DNA of 64,000 bases from Hibiscus mutabilis (GCA_019671005.1 CM033738.1:19184202-19248201), one strand, 5' to 3'; numbered from the stretch's first letter, positions 46,375-58,921 are shown. Notes: a model not told the origin generated them from the sequence alone. A program made the numbers and translations.

Positions 46375-46888
46375 TAAAATTCAGTCTGGCTGCTTTCTGA
46401 GTTGCTCTACCACACTGTACTCGTTGTACTTTAAGAATCTTAGGAATGCTTGAGCTTGAGCCTCAGTTGCCGGCTCACTAATTTTCGAGGGTAGCTCATC
46501 TGCAAATATCTTTGTGGGTTTAGAGTCAGTTACCTTGCCTTTACCCCTTGGCTCTTCCACTGCCTTTGAAGTCTCTGGAGCGTAACACCGACACTCTTTG
46601 TGAAATGCCCAACATCGTTTATCACTTTTGGGGTTTGGTTCCAGAGGCTCCTCTTGAGCTGGCTTTACTTCTGCGACTAACTTTTCTTCTTCCTATGAAT
46701 TTGAACATCCCTGTATTGAAACATTGGCGGTGTAATTCTATGGAACCATCCAGGTATCCTTGAAAGGAAAAGATGCCGGGGCAGAAATTATAATCTTGGG
46801 GGGCACCTTAGGGCCTCCTTCTTGGGGTGTGTTTTCTTCACTTGGCTTGAAACCAAGGACAAACGGTCGTCTTGCACTGTCTTTCTTT
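46375..46888 (-). other. T gag-protease spacer
   Basis: Low-conservation linker with several stops. Minus-strand text is basic and proline-rich without a recognisable domain. Open frames on the plus strand here are shadows. Confidence 0.5.
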
Positions 46889-47585
46889 TCATTTTTTCAT
46901 GAAGAACTCAATCTCTTTATTGTCCATCAGTTTTTGAACCACTTGATGGAACTCCTTGCAATCTTGGATTTCATGAGCCCCTAACTGATGATACTCGCAA
47001 TATGGGCCACACACCTTCTTCACGACCACCATTCCTCGGTCAATGAGGCGAGCCATACACATATGCCAAAAAACCCACCTCAAAGGAGATCTTACCTCCA
47101 ACACATTCACCTTCGCTTTTCTAGCATATCCTTCTTCTACAGTGTTTACCCTCTGGCCTCTATAATTCAATAAGAGGTTGTTTTCCGTACTCGATTCCTC
47201 CAACTACAACAGTCTGGTTTTAGATTAGATTTTGGATAAACTTCTTAAACGCCATGCAGTTCTCGATCAAATGCCCTAAAACATTGGCATGGTATTCGCA
47301 GTGTGCTTTAGGGTCATACCACGTTGGGTAAGGTGGGTTGAAAGGGTTGACATGGTAGGGACTAACCAAGTCTGCCTCGAACAACTATGAGTACAGTTCT
47401 TTGTACAAAATAGGTAACAGGGTGAAGGACCTATTCTTGCTTTCCTTTTTGGGTCCCCTATCTTCTCTTTTACTAAAATTTTGGGGATTCCCGGTTGTAG
47501 CTTAGGGATGGGATATGGTGAGGTTCTTGACAACCTCATATGTACTTGAATTGTTAACCTCATGATCTTTTTTCTTATACTACTT
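46889..47585 (-). pseudogene. gag: T gag, C-terminal part with two zinc knuckles
   Basis: Two degenerate knuckles of the Tat form: CEYHANVLGHLIENC (near 47300-47258) and CEYHQLGAHEIQDC (near 47003-46962), the second followed by KEFHQVVQKLMDNKEIEFF. The first knuckle is followed by MAFKKFIQNLI. Frameshifts and stops lie between. The knuckles bind RNA during packaging. Confidence 0.85.
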
Positions 47586-48623
47586 TTATGACTGTTCTCC
47601 TCCGTCGATCTTCTCACTCTTGATGGCTGCTTTGATACGCTCGCCGGTCATTACCATGTCCACGAAATTGCTGATAGGATTACTAATCAAACGATCATAG
47701 AGTGTTTCTTTTAGCGTGTCTATGAACATCAGAGAGGTTTCACTCTCACGGAGTGGAGGTTGAACTTGCGCTGCCATATCGCACCATCTCTAGCCATACT
47801 CACCGAGGCTTTCATTGCGCTTTTGCTCCATCCCTTGCAACAGAAGCCAGTTGGGGACCATATCAATTATGTTCTTGTACTGGTCGGTGAAAGCTTTGGC
47901 TAAACCTTTCCACGACTTAATCTGAGCTCGTATTAGCTTATTATACCACCTTGTGGCAGGTCCCACTAGACTATCTTGGAATCAGTGGATCAACAACTTC
48001 TCATTGTCAGTAAAACCTACCATTTTGCAGAAAAACATGGTTATATATGTAGTGGGACAAGTTGTCCCATCAAACTTCTCAAATTTTAGAGTCTTGAACT
48101 TGTATGGGATCTCCAAATCCAAGACCAAATTGAGATCTCTAGTATTTAGCCCATAAGAACCGTCCTCATCTTCCTTCACCCAGAATTTCTCTTTAAGATC
48201 CTTCATGGTTTCTTCCAACTGCTTTGAGAATTTCTCCTTTACTTGGTTCAATTTTTCCAACTCATCAAAGTCCGGAATGCTATCCCCAACATTTTTTGTA
48301 TTTCCAAAGGTTACACCCGGTTGAGCTGGTGCAGAGGCACCGGCCTGGTGGGATGAAGATGCTTCTTACGGTGGTCTGGGTTTAGGGTTAATAAAAAAAG
48401 GGTTTTTAAAGATTGGGAAATACGAAGGGTCTCCTAAGTTTTGAGTGAGGTTTTTAACAACATCCTTTCCTCTTGGGTCTTCTCCCCGACTGAGCTACAA
48501 CATCTGAGATATTTCTTTCATTATATCTTGTTGGGATTTGATGACGGTGTCCCTCAATTCTTGTTGTGTCCATTCTAACTGACCTGTGAGATCAGCCTCT
48601 AACTTGGCAAAGTTCTCTTCCAT
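47586..48623 (-). pseudogene. gag: T gag, N-terminal and capsid part
   Basis: The start is the minus-strand ATG at 48621-48623 (MEENFAKLEADL). A coiled-coil-like, charged region follows, including EKLNQVKEKFSKQLEETMKDL. The capsid begins FKTLKFEKFDGTTCPTTYITMFFCKMVGF (48100-48020). The capsid end is in 47777-47586 (MAAQVQPPLRESETSLMFIDTLKETLYDRLI). Stops near 48500, 47970 and 47800 break it. Confidence 0.88.
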
Positions 48624-48949
48624 TATACTTGCTTGTAAACGAGTGTGGTATGGATACGGAATAATTGCAATTTATCTTTTAAATTCTGTCACAACATTCT
48701 TGTTATTAATTTCATCGTATAACCAATTAATGCAAACTATATGTGTTATGTGATGCATAGGACAAATGATAAACAAAATGCAAAAATGTATGCAAATAAA
48801 GGTATTGATTTCATTGGTGATCACCCTTGAACAACTTTCATTGAAGATTAAAAGGTTCTCATTACAAAGCGAGAAAAAAATAAACTCATACAGATATGCC
48901 CCGGCCCTAACTCCTAACTCTTCAATAGCTTCAAGCAGCTGAATGAACC

Positions 48950-50087
48950 AAGGTGCTTCCTCCATGCCTGTAGCTACGAAAAGATGAAAAGTTTCGACTT
49001 CTGCTGCTAGATTCCTTACGTGCTTAGCGACTTCTTGCACTTGCACCATCAGGGTAGTGTTATACTAATCTCGATCATGAATCATGCGAGTAGCATCACG
49101 AAGGTGCCTCAACCAATAATTATATCCCCCTTTCGCGACTTCTTCGAGAACTAATATCCTTCTAAGGTAATCCTGAAAAGTGGCCTCTAATGTCTCAATT
49201 TCAGTTCAGAATGCTTTGTTCTCTTGTCGAGTAGCTTGAAGTTCAAGGAAACCATTTCGAGCACGATATTCATGAAAAGGCTAATCTAGCTCCCTAACCC
49301 TTTCTTCTAGTTGAGCATTTCGGGCTTGGCTTTGATTCAAGCTCTCCAAGGTGGAGTTGTACAGACCTTGCATCTCAAATAGCAAGTTTTTGCTTTCTTG
49401 GGATTTCCTCTTCTATGCGGCAGCATTCTCTTTTTCCCAATTCATCACTTGCTTGCCTTTCTCACTTTCTTGCTTAGTCTTTGCTCTCTCTCACTGAATT
49501 GCGCTTCTAGCAACCTTTCTTTCATTCTCAACAGCTTGTTTGCACTTCTCTACCTTTTTCTCGATTGTTTGCTTAACTTTCTCTCTCTCTTCTTCGACTA
49601 AGCATATCCCATTCATCCTTTCCTTTTCTACAGCTAAGAACTTCTTTCGATCGTTATTCCCTACTAGAGCCTGAAGCTTCAGAGTATCGCTTTAGTAGAG
49701 AGCATTATTTTCCTTGAAACCTGCATTGAGATTCATTAACCGCTTGATGGTAACGTCTTGTTCGTCCACATCTAAGCTAACCTTATAAAGCTTGCTCGTG
49801 TGCTCAATTTGCAAAGCATCCATCCTTTTTTTAACTTCTTCTAACTCGCTTCTTAGGATATCAGCCTCGGAAGGAACCATCTTCAAATGTTCCTCAAGTG
49901 ACATAGTCAATCCTTTATTGGGCTCCAGAGTCTTTTCATTAATTCTCTTGCGCATCCAAAAAGCATAGTCTAGGGTGAACATGCACTTTTTATCTTCTTC
50001 TACCTTTATGCGGTAGTAGTGATCCCAAGCTCTAGAGACAGCTTGAACCTTTGTCCTAAATTCATTCTTGAATTTATTCATCAACAC
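48950..50087 (-). pseudogene. T extra ORF1, C-terminal coiled-coil region
   Basis: One minus-strand frame, with several stops, runs from 50087 to about 48880. It opens NKFKNEFRTKVQAVSRAWDHYYRIKVEEDKK, then SLEEHLKMVPSEADILRSELEEVKKRMDALQ. Long charged heptad-like stretches follow, and it ends MVQVQEVAKHVRNLAAEVE...MEEAPWFIQLLEAIEELG. This matches the C-terminal half of the ORF placed before gag in Tat/Ogre elements (plant mobile-domain-like N-terminus, missing here). Its role is not known to me. The N-terminal half was lost at the 50090 break. Confidence 0.75.
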
Positions 50088-50090
50088 ACA

Positions 50091-50806
50091 TCAAAAACCA
50101 ATTGTAAAAGATCATAAACTTTGGAATTTCAGTAAAGAACTTTTGATTAGAGGAGAGAAATGAAAACCTCCTCTAATGATTGGCTTCTCCCTTAATTGGT
50201 ATGATTTGAGTGAAATCTCCAAGAAAGCAACATTTTAAGTAGAAATCATAGAGATCAATTGAGAAATCAAAATGAGAACAATAAGAGTTGATTCTTGATC
50301 ATTTTGGAGTAAGATAGGTAGTTTGTTTGCTGGGAAAATTGAGAGAAAAGTTGAGAGCAAAAGTGGTTACGTGAGAAAAGTAAATCATCTTTTAAAAATC
50401 TTTTTAATAAAATCTCTTATTTTTATTTCATAAGCCTTTTAAAACCATTTATAAATATAGCACAAATTAAGGGAAAAGTTTGACTAAAAAATTGGTAAAT
50501 TAGCTCCTTAAAGATTCTAAGTTTTGACCCATTTATAATTTAGTCACCAAAATAGTTTTGAAAACTTTACATTTTAGTTACCAAATCAAAATCTCATTTA
50601 ATTCAAAATTATTTCATTAAATTGAGTTTACCAAAATCCTCAATATATTAATTATGTATTTTCACCATTTTTCCTTATTTTATTTCGTGTTAAAAATATT
50701 TATTACGATTTAATTCCTGAAACTATATCAAATCGACTAATCCGGTTCACCCAAATCGTCTAATCTATCTAGCTAACTTCTAGGCCCAAATTCGAGGCAT
50801 TACCGA
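50091..50806 (-). repeat. LTR fragment, minus strand, related to H LTR
   Basis: Read on the minus strand it starts near 50806 with GGTAATGCCTCGAATTTGGGCC, close to the start of the solo LTR at 53490 (TTTAATGCCCCGGTTTTGAG). It continues through shared phrases such as CTTAGAATCTTTAAGGAGCTA, matching 53766-53790. It is cut at about 50090 by T. It interrupts the Athila protease at 50806. Confidence 0.75.
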
Positions 50807-51296
50807 GTTCCTCTTTGGAGACATCAATAATGGCCTTCTCGGTTGCTAAGAATGGCCAACCAAGAATATTAGGGAAATCCTTGTTTGCCTCGCAGTCAAG
50901 GATAATAAAATCTGTTGGAAATACGAACCTATCCAAACGAACAAGCACGTCTTTAATTTGTCCATTCAGATTAGTCAAAGATCTGTCTTCTAGGTGTAAT
51001 GTGACCGCAATAGGTTTCATTTGCACAATGCGTAACTTCTGAAAAGTTGATAATGGCATCATATCAATATTGGCTCCGAGATCACAAAGAGCTTTGCCGA
51101 AGTAGTGATTGCCAATATAACATAGAATGATGAAACTGCCAGGGTCTTTCATTTTCTTTGGTAAAGAATTAGAGATAAGGGCACTACCATCTTCTGTGAG
51201 CGTAATGGTCTCTATGGCACTGAGCTTTTTCTTCCTAGATAGAATTTCCTTTATGAACTTTGCATAATTTGGTTTCTGCGTAAGAGCATCCATCAA
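50807..51296 (-). pseudogene. Athila-like aspartyl protease, 3'-truncated
   Basis: The minus-strand reading is NYAKFIKEILSRKKKLSAIETITLTEDGSALISNSLPKKMKDPGSFIILCYIGNHYFGKALCDLGANIDMMPLSTFQKL...TDFIILDCEANKDFPNILGWPFLATEKAIIDVSKEELGN. The CDLGA active site and ILGWPFLAT-type flap are those of Athila protease. The coding stops at about 50807 where LTR text begins. Confidence 0.9.
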
Positions 51297-52201
51297 TGGA
51301 ATTTACACCATGAGCTACTGCAAAGGATCTTGAAAGAATTGAAGTTGATTGTCATACTCATTATTCTTGAATCTCTACGGATAAGGTGGAGACGAAGTTT
51401 TTGCTAACTGCGTCGACTGCTAAAATTGCATCGACAGCTTAGATTGCAAAACTAGTGGTAACGGAGTAATAACTGAAGGAGTGTCATCCACATTCCATCT
51501 TTCAACTTTGGGTCAGTTTTTAAGGATTCCCCTCGCTCTTGAATAAAAATGGGTGATTATTGATCCAAATCACTAGTTTGCTTTCCACTTTGATGAGTGA
51601 TAGCCTTTTAGTGTTCCTTTCCCTTAATAAATGGACTCTTAGTATTGCTAAAAAGTGTGCCCGATTGTCGAGAGTTCATATGGTAGCTAACTGCCCCAGT
51701 TGAGCTTCCAAAGTACGAATCAAAGAAGAGTAACCTTTACTATAGCTTCAGTCTGAGAGAAGTCTTCTCACACCATTTTCTCAAAAAGGGCAAATGGATC
51801 AGATATAGATGATGGAGCATAGTAACTAGTCTATGACTATATCTAAGACAGTGCTCCATACTATGATTGTGCGCCATATTACGATTGTTGAGTCTGTGAA
51901 GAAGAATATTGCAGTTACACCTTTTTCTTTTTTGACTATAATAGAGCTTGTGGTGTATATTGTTGTTGTAGATAACTAAAATTCTCTTGTCGCACACTAG
52001 AGTTTCCTTGAAAAGTATTATTCCCAAAGCGGAATACTCTAGAGTTTTGCGCAAAATTAGAATCCCCCCAATATTGCCTATTAGTTGTGTTGTAAGAATT
52101 TCCCATAGTATTGCCCCTCATGTTGCTTACATAACTTGCATTTTTTGCGTGTTGTGGACAATCTTCATAACTATGGTTCTCACCACAAATCTTAGAAGAA
52201 A
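51297..52201 (-). pseudogene. gag: Athila-like gag, C-terminal part
   Basis: The minus-strand reading from 52201 has a knuckle remnant, KICGENHSYEDCPQ (about 52190-52150), then NASYVSNMRGNTMGNSYNTTNRQYWGDSNF, the linker that follows the knuckle in Athila gag. Tyrosine- and glutamine-rich text continues to 51740 in shifting frames. The remainder to 51297 is decayed. The N-terminal side is cut by element H at 52202. Confidence 0.82.
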
Positions 52202-52647
52202 TGTAACACCCTCAAATAGGGCTAGTATTATTGCTTAAGGATTGAAGGTTTAATTGAGAAGTTTTAAAATCTTTTAGGCCAAATTTCAAAACCTTTAGGG
52301 ACCTTTCTGTAAATTTCCCATTTTGCTTCGATGCTCAAAAATATGAAATTTTGGGTTTATGGAAACTTGAACTCACAACCTCTTAATCCCTTTTCCGAGA
52401 CTTTGCCGTACCAACTACTTTAATTTTATGATAAGTGTTGGGTATTAATTTCCTTAAGTTAAATTGTTTTTGAATCCTCTTAAAATGAAAAGGATATGAA
52501 AAATGTGGCCATTGAGGTTTGAACCCATGACCTCCAACGCTCCAAGCCTTATTCCACATTTTGCCATTGAGCCAAGGCTCTAACTCTATCATGTTTTGCA
52601 CTCTTTTTATATTTGAACCTTATTATGGCCCAACCCTAATATTAGAG

Positions 52648-52655
52648 TATAAATA
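52648..52655 (+). promoter_or_regulatory. Candidate TATA box of H LTR
   Basis: TATAAATA about 445 bases into the LTR, followed by pyrimidine-rich sequence. No expression evidence. Confidence 0.45.
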
Positions 52656-53484
52656 CATACTTTTCTCCAACTTTGGCTCATTTTAACCGTTTTGTTTCTA
52701 ACCTAGCAGTTTTCACCAATTTTATCCTCTCTCCCTTTGTGATCTCTGACAGCCGTCGCCCCACCTTCGGCCGTTGTCACTCTGCCACCAACTGGTGCCA
52801 TTTGAGGTACCGGTTACACCAAAAATTTTGTCTCAGTGTCCCCAACAAAACCCCACCTTTGCATGTTTGTTTCCAGCAACCGTTGTTGAGAAAAAGGGGA
52901 AAAAAGTTCAGCCACCCTTCATCACTACCGTCCGTTCGAGGAACGACAAGTAAGTTTTTATAAGAAATTGGTGGATCTTTGTTATAGATCTGATTTTTGG
53001 TGGTTCTAATTGATGTAGATCCCATCTAATACATGTTTTAATGTTATGAGAAGAGATTTGTAAAAGAAATCCTGAAACTAATTGAATTGCTAATTTTCTA
53101 TATTGGGAATAGTTAGATTTTGAGGTGATTAATGTGTTAGAAGGTTGTTGGAGGTATAAGTTGATTTGGAAAGTGCTTTATATGTTAATTCATGTTGCTT
53201 ATATGTTCAAATAGTTGGTTTATGGCTGGGCTTTTTTTAGGTTGATATCGAAGTGGTTTTTAGTTGTTTTCAAAAGGTTTATGGTGGTTCTTGGTGAGGC
53301 ATTGTTGAGAATTGATGTTGTTGGGATTAAAGATGCATAATGATGCATTAATCCCCTATTTTTTATGGTTAAAACAAGGGAGATTGATCCTGCAGCGAGT
53401 AGTGAAGTTTCAGTAGCTTCAGACGCTTGATTTCGCATCGGCAAATAGAGCTTTGTGTCGTCAGTGAGTGGAAACGCGATTTAC

Positions 53485-53489
53485 AACTT
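53485..53489. repeat. Target-site duplication, left copy (AACTT)
   Basis: AACTT precedes the solo LTR. The same five bases follow it at 56927-56931. Confidence 0.85.
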
Positions 53490-56400
53490 TTTAATGCCCC
53501 GGTTTTGAGCCTAGCGGTTTTAATGGCTAGTTAGACGGTCCAGTGGACTGGGTTAGAGATTCGAGTCGGATTCGGGAATAAATATTTTTGAGTAAGATAA
53601 AAATATGGAAAATTGGTTAAAAATCATATTTAAATATATGAAAAATATTGGTGAAATCAATTTTGGAAAATGGGATTTGGAAGGGTGACATTTTGGGTGG
53701 TGACCAAAATGTAATTTCTGAAAACTGTTTTTAAAAGTTGACTAAATTGTAAAGGATCAAATTCTTAGAATCTTTAGGGAGCTATTTTACCAACTTGTGG
53801 CTGGTGGTTTCTCCCTTCAATTAAGACTTTTAACATGTGTTCTAATTATTAATTAAAAGGGATTTTATAATGAAAAGGTAGTTATTGATTTTAAAGAAAC
53901 TTGACGTAAACTTTTCTCTCCACTTTTTTTCTACCAAACACTATTGTTTTCATTAAAATCCAGAGTTGAGAGATCTATTTTCATGGATTCTTGATTTATA
54001 ATAGATTCTTTATCTTTTATTTACAAAACCTCATTGAAATCTTGTGTTTTTTCAAGCTTTAATCAAATCAATTGAGGGAGAAATCACACAATAGAGGTAA
54101 GGTTCATTCTTCTCCTCTATTGATGGTTCTTTATTGATATTCCCAAGTATTTGATAATTGATTTATGATTTATAGTCTGATTTTATGTTTTTATGATGAT
54201 TATTTGATTTAAACGGGTTTAATTGATGAAATTGAGGTAGATTCGTATTGAATCTAATTTCCAGTGTTGATGATTGATTTTAAACATGTATTGGATGTTT
54301 TATAATGTGGATAGGTCGTTTTTAACATTGGAATCCCGAATTTCCATGAATATTTAATTATTTAGGTTGTTAGATTTGTGTTTTTGAGGTGTTGTGGTGG
54401 TTGTTTAGTTGTTGGAGATATAAGGTTGATGTAATCCTATTTTTAAGTGTTAATTTATGTTTATAAAAGTGTTAAATTAATCGATTGTGGCTGGGCTGTG
54501 TTTGGAAAGAGTTAGATGATGATTTTGTTTGTTGTGGTGGGTATTTGTGAAAGGATTGTTGATGTTTTGTGAAGAATGTTGCTGCATTGGTTTAATGCAT
54601 TGAGATGCATTAATCCTCTGTTGTTATGTTTTTAAAACATGGGAGGTTTATCCGAAAGCTATCGGTGAAGTTTTGGAAGCTTTGCATGCTTGAATTCGCA
54701 TCGGCGAATTGAGGTTTCGTGTATCGGTGAGTGAGAACGTGGATTTCAGCTTTGAAATGATTTAAAGGTGGTTTATGGGAGTTTAAACTGCGCTTGAAAC
54801 GCTGGTTTAAACTCGGAAGTAAGTATAAAGTGGTTTTCTCTCGGTCGTGCTATTATGAAATGGATTTATGCACTTGTTTTGAATTACATGATACCTACTA
54901 TTTAAACATGTTTTAAAGTATGTGAGATACTATTTTTAATCATGAATGGTTGAAGGATGCACATGGTAAGTGATCCTTGTAAGTATGTGAAATGCTTGTG
55001 AAAAGCATGGTTTGTTGCTTTGGAAAATGGTTTGGTTTAATGCTTGTAAAAACAGTGAGGTATGTGGTTAATTGTGAATTATATTGGCAAGTGATGTGCT
55101 TTAAAAATGTTATCGGATATAGTTGGTCGGCCATAGGAATGATAGTGCACTATAAAGAGTCGCCTTGGATGTCGAGGGGTTTTGTACGGTGTACCAAATA
55201 CTCCATCCAAGTACCCTAACGGTCGAGGGGTTATATGGTACCGTAAACTCTCATTAGTGGATTAAGCATCTAACCGAGGTTTGGGGTTGGTGTCCCCGTG
55301 GGTTGTAAGTGTACCCGATTGTAATGTACCGTGATTGTGATTGTATCGCTATTTCGGTTGAGATGGCTTGAAGTGTTGTGAGGACACATGTTGAATCCGT
55401 GTATCCGATGAACTATTTTGTTAAAGGAGCATGGTTAATGATCACTTGTAAGGCAATATAATTGTGGGTGTGCCATGTAATGGTTTATGTTGTATAATGT
55501 GATTTATACATGTTTACTCTTTAAGCTTTGCATATGGTTTGTTATCATGGGAAGGCTTAAATTGAGGTTTGGCAATGGGATTTTCCGTTGGTTAATGACA
55601 CATGTTGCATGTGGTTTAATATGTTGGTTTTTGAAAGTGTTAAGTGCATGGTTTTCAAGGCATGATATTTTGAATGTTGTTTTAAATAATGTTTAAAAGA
55701 TGATTGAAAATGAGATTTCAATGTGTTATTGAGAATGGTTTTAAATGAATTGATGGTGTGTTGTTTTTTAGCACTCCTCAGTAATCGTATTGTGCTTACG
55801 CTCTCTTTTTCCATCAATACAGAGAATTAAAGATTTGAAGGCATCGAGAAAGCAAGGAATCGCCAAGGACTTGATACTAAGAGTATGTTTTGAACTAGAC
55901 TATAAGTAATAAGGGCAATGGGGTTTCCGTTGTTGTTTTGGGAGATGTTTTGTTAAACTCCCTGGTTGAGCAATGTTATTTGCTGCGCTTGGTTTGTAAA
56001 TGGCCATTATGGATTGTTGGTTGCTTTGGCTTTGAGATTTGGGTATTGCTTGGCTTGATTTCTATGAAGCAAGCCTCTAGATTTCCATTTGAAGTATGAT
56101 GCCATGAAAGGTTAATATGTGATGTTTTGATGTGGTTTGTCTCTTGAATGTGTTGAATTCATGTTAGAGGCATGTTAGGGTGTTTTGGTATGTTTAAAAG
56201 CATGCTAAACCAGCAAATGAGGGCATTTCAGGTCTAGGCATATCGGTACTCGTATCCCTATTTCGGTACGGGTAAGCCATTCCAGGCTTAGCGTATCGAA
56301 ACACAAGCAAGTGTTTCAGTACGGGTAATCCTTTTCAGGCATTGCATTTTGGTATGCGAGGAACCGTTTCGGTACGGAGTAAGTGTAAAAGGTAGGATGT

Positions 56401-56926
56401 ATCAGTACGCGAGGGCATATCGAATCAAGATTTGGCTACTGGAATTTAGGGTTTTTGAAATAGCAACACCATACTGATACACGTGTAAGTGTACCGATAC
56501 GACCACCCATTAATTCAGTTATTTGGATATTTTGAACATCTATTTTCTTGTGTTTTAGTCTCTGAATGTTGTGGATGCAATTGAATAAGTATGGATGAGT
56601 AATTTGAGCTGAAATTCAACATGCATGCATGAAATCTAACTAATTGAAGGTTGGTAACATAAAAATGGGAAAAGTTCTTGTAATTTTCTGAAATTGCAAT
56701 TTGGTCCCTAAATTGTTATTGTATCCCAGTTGGATGTCGATTTGATGCCCGATTGAGTTAAGTTTTCACCTGTGGTCAGAATGAACACATAATAATTTGC
56801 ATCTAGATAAGCTTAAAGAAAAAAAAATGGTCGCGTTTTGAGTTTGTTCTTTACGATTTACCTCGATAAACCTAATGTATCTCGCTCAGTTCGGTCTTGC
56901 GACTAGGCCAGGTCGATGGGGTTACA
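53490..56926 (+). repeat. Solo LTR nested in H LTR, same family (3437 bp)
   Basis: Starts TTTAATGCCCCGG (the usual TG is apparently mutated to TT) and ends GATGGGGTTACA, with perfect AACTT flanks. Its 5' part parallels 52202-53489 and its 3' part (from about 54760) parallels 56932-58902, so host and insert are two members of one LTR family in the same orientation. A cluster of CGGTACG / CGATACG words lies at 56236-56500. It includes a decayed copy of the dyad word at 55118-55136. Confidence 0.88.
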
Positions 56927-58902
56927 AACTTTTTAAAGGTTTGAAAGTGATTTTGGGAGTTTAGATTAAGCTTGAAATGCTTGTCTAAACTCGAAAGCAA
57001 GTATTAGATGATTACGCTCTCATTTTCAGTTTGGCACAGTTAATTTTCTCATGCCTATGTTTATGATTTGATACCTACTGTTATATGCATGTTTTTGAAT
57101 AGAAATATTTTTTAAATGATCCTATATTGATGATATATGAGTATGGCGATGATTTACGAAAAGGATTTTGAGGATGAGTAATGCTTGGTTTATTGCATTG
57201 AAGATTATTTGGTTTGATGCATATGTAAAACAGTGAGGCAATATGTTTTAGTAGAATATATTGGCAAGTGACAATGATTAAATGTTATCGGATATAGTTG
57301 GCATGCCATAGGGCTTATAGTGCACTATAATAAGTCACCTCATGTATGTCAAGGGGTCAAGAGTGTGCCATATCTCCATTATGAGAATCATAACGGTCGA
57401 GGGGTCAAGAGTGTGCCAATTCTCCTGCTGGTGGATTTATACATCATAAACGTTGAGGGGTAGTAGTACCATTGCTCTGGTTCGAGGATGTATGTGAAGT
57501 GGGAGAAGGAACCACTTGGGAAATCCGTGTATCCGATGTGTTTTACAGAATAGAACGATTTGGTTTTGGGTTAGTTTAATGCCAATATATGAGTTAATGT
57601 ATCATGATGGATGAATTATGTTTTGTATAATGTGATTTATACATGTTTTGCTCTTTAAGCTTTGCTATTGGTAGAATAAGCATGTGAAGGCTTAAACTGA
57701 GGTTTGCATATGGGATTATGCTGGAGATCCATGATACATGTTTTGCATACGGTTTAATATGCATGTTTTCCAAAGGTAGAAATGGCATGAGATGTTTTAG
57801 CATGATGTTGAAATTGTGGTTTGATCTAAATGGTTTTAAATGCATTGATGAGTGTTTTTAAAGCGTTCCTCACTAGGCATTATTTGCTTACGCTCTCCAT
57901 TCTCATCAATGCAGGAAAGTAAGCTTTCGGGGTAGCAAGCAAGTAAGAAGGAATCCAAGAATAAAAATACTTCAAGTATGGTTTTAATAAATAAACTTGT
58001 AGTAATAAAAGGGAAATGTGACCAAGTTGTAATTAGGAGGGTTGTTTGCTTACTCCATGTGTTGAACATGTTTCATTTGGTATTTTGGACTTGTATGAGG
58101 ATTTATGATTTGATTTGAGGGGTTGGGAAGAGAATTGCATGCTTGGGTAGAGACAACGCCAATAGGATTTTTGGTTGATTTGCTAAGGATTGTATGTTTC
58201 TCTAGCATGCTTGATTGGTTGTGGAAATGATGTTAGACATGTTATATGATGCTTGTATGATGTATGAAGCAAGTTAGATTAAGCCTAAGATTCATATATT
58301 TGGCCAAGAGGTCATTACAAACCCAGTCGTACCGATACGGGTTCCTTGGGGATCAGTACTCAGAGTTTCATACAGCTCAATACTGGGATCGGTACACGGG
58401 ATAGCGTACTAGTACGGGTTTTAGCTACTAGAATCTCCTAATTTCGAAACGTGCAAAAGGGATCGGTACTCGAACAACTGTACCAATACGAGTATGCCAC
58501 GTTGACTCGTACCGATATGGTGAAAGCTTGTATCAGTACGGGGTTAGTTAATTCTGGTATTTTTCATGTTGTATTATGGATTCTTTGCAATTTGGTCACT
58601 ATTTTTGTAATAATTAATTAATGATGATATTGTGATCCAAATTTGATGCAAATTCACAAAGAGGATTGTAATGAACCTAATAGAATTTACATTTTGGTCC
58701 CTAAAATATTTAGCCTTATAAATCAAATGCTTAATTCGTCTTTTGATATTGTACGACATACCTTAGGGTTAATTAAGCATCTAGGCAAGATAAAAAGAAA
58801 AAAATGGACCAGTTTAGGTTAATAGTTCGGGTTTGCTTTGGCAAACCTAATGTGACGTCCTTGATTCGGTCTTGGCGGCTAGGCCGGGTCAAAGGGGTTA
58901 CA
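56927..58902 (+). repeat. H 5' LTR, second part
   Basis: Resumes after the duplicated AACTT and runs to GGGTCAAAGGGGTTACA. It contains TATAGTTGGCATGCCATAG at 57293-57311 and a second CGGTACG / CCGATACG cluster at 58326-58545. Adding 52202-53489 gives a 3.26 kb LTR, close to the 3.44 kb nested copy. Confidence 0.85.
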
Positions 58903-58921
58903 TTTGGTGATGTCAAAGCTA
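58903..58921 (+). other. Degraded primer-binding site of H
   Basis: TTTGGTGATGTCAAAGCTA directly after the LTR resembles the tRNA-iMet site TGGTATCAGAGC with several changes. Position is right; identity is weak. Confidence 0.5.

Larger units (their letters stand above)
37828..50090 (-). mobile_element. Element T: Tat/Ogre-like Ty3/gypsy retrotransposon, 5'-truncated
   Basis: On the minus strand from right to left: end of the extra ORF1, gag with two zinc knuckles, protease, reverse transcriptase, a second (archaeal-type) RNase H, integrase, a 2 kb 3' untranslated region with tandem repeats, polypurine tract and 3' LTR. An ORF before gag and an added RNase H are marks of the Tat/Ogre branch. 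The 5' LTR and most of ORF1 are missing; the break is at about 50090. Stops, frameshifts and a deletion through reverse transcriptase make it inactive. Confidence 0.88.
52202..53489 (+). repeat. H 5' LTR, first part
   Basis: Starts TGTAACACCCTC at the edge of Athila gag. A TATAAATA box at 52648-52655 is a good promoter candidate. From about 53030 it parallels the solo LTR text at 54280-54760 (for example GCATTAATCC and ATTTCGCATCGGC). It ends with the AACTT duplicated by the nested solo LTR. Confidence 0.8.

Noticed and set aside
52673..52963. Plus-strand 96-residue ORF after a TATA box, possible host gene
   Set aside because: It sits at the expected leader position of H's LTR, has no recognisable domain and no intron structure I can support.
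54760..58902. Simple tandem duplication of about 2 kb
   Set aside because: Better explained by insertion of a same-family solo LTR, since AACTT flanks 53490-56926 and the outer parts complete one LTR.
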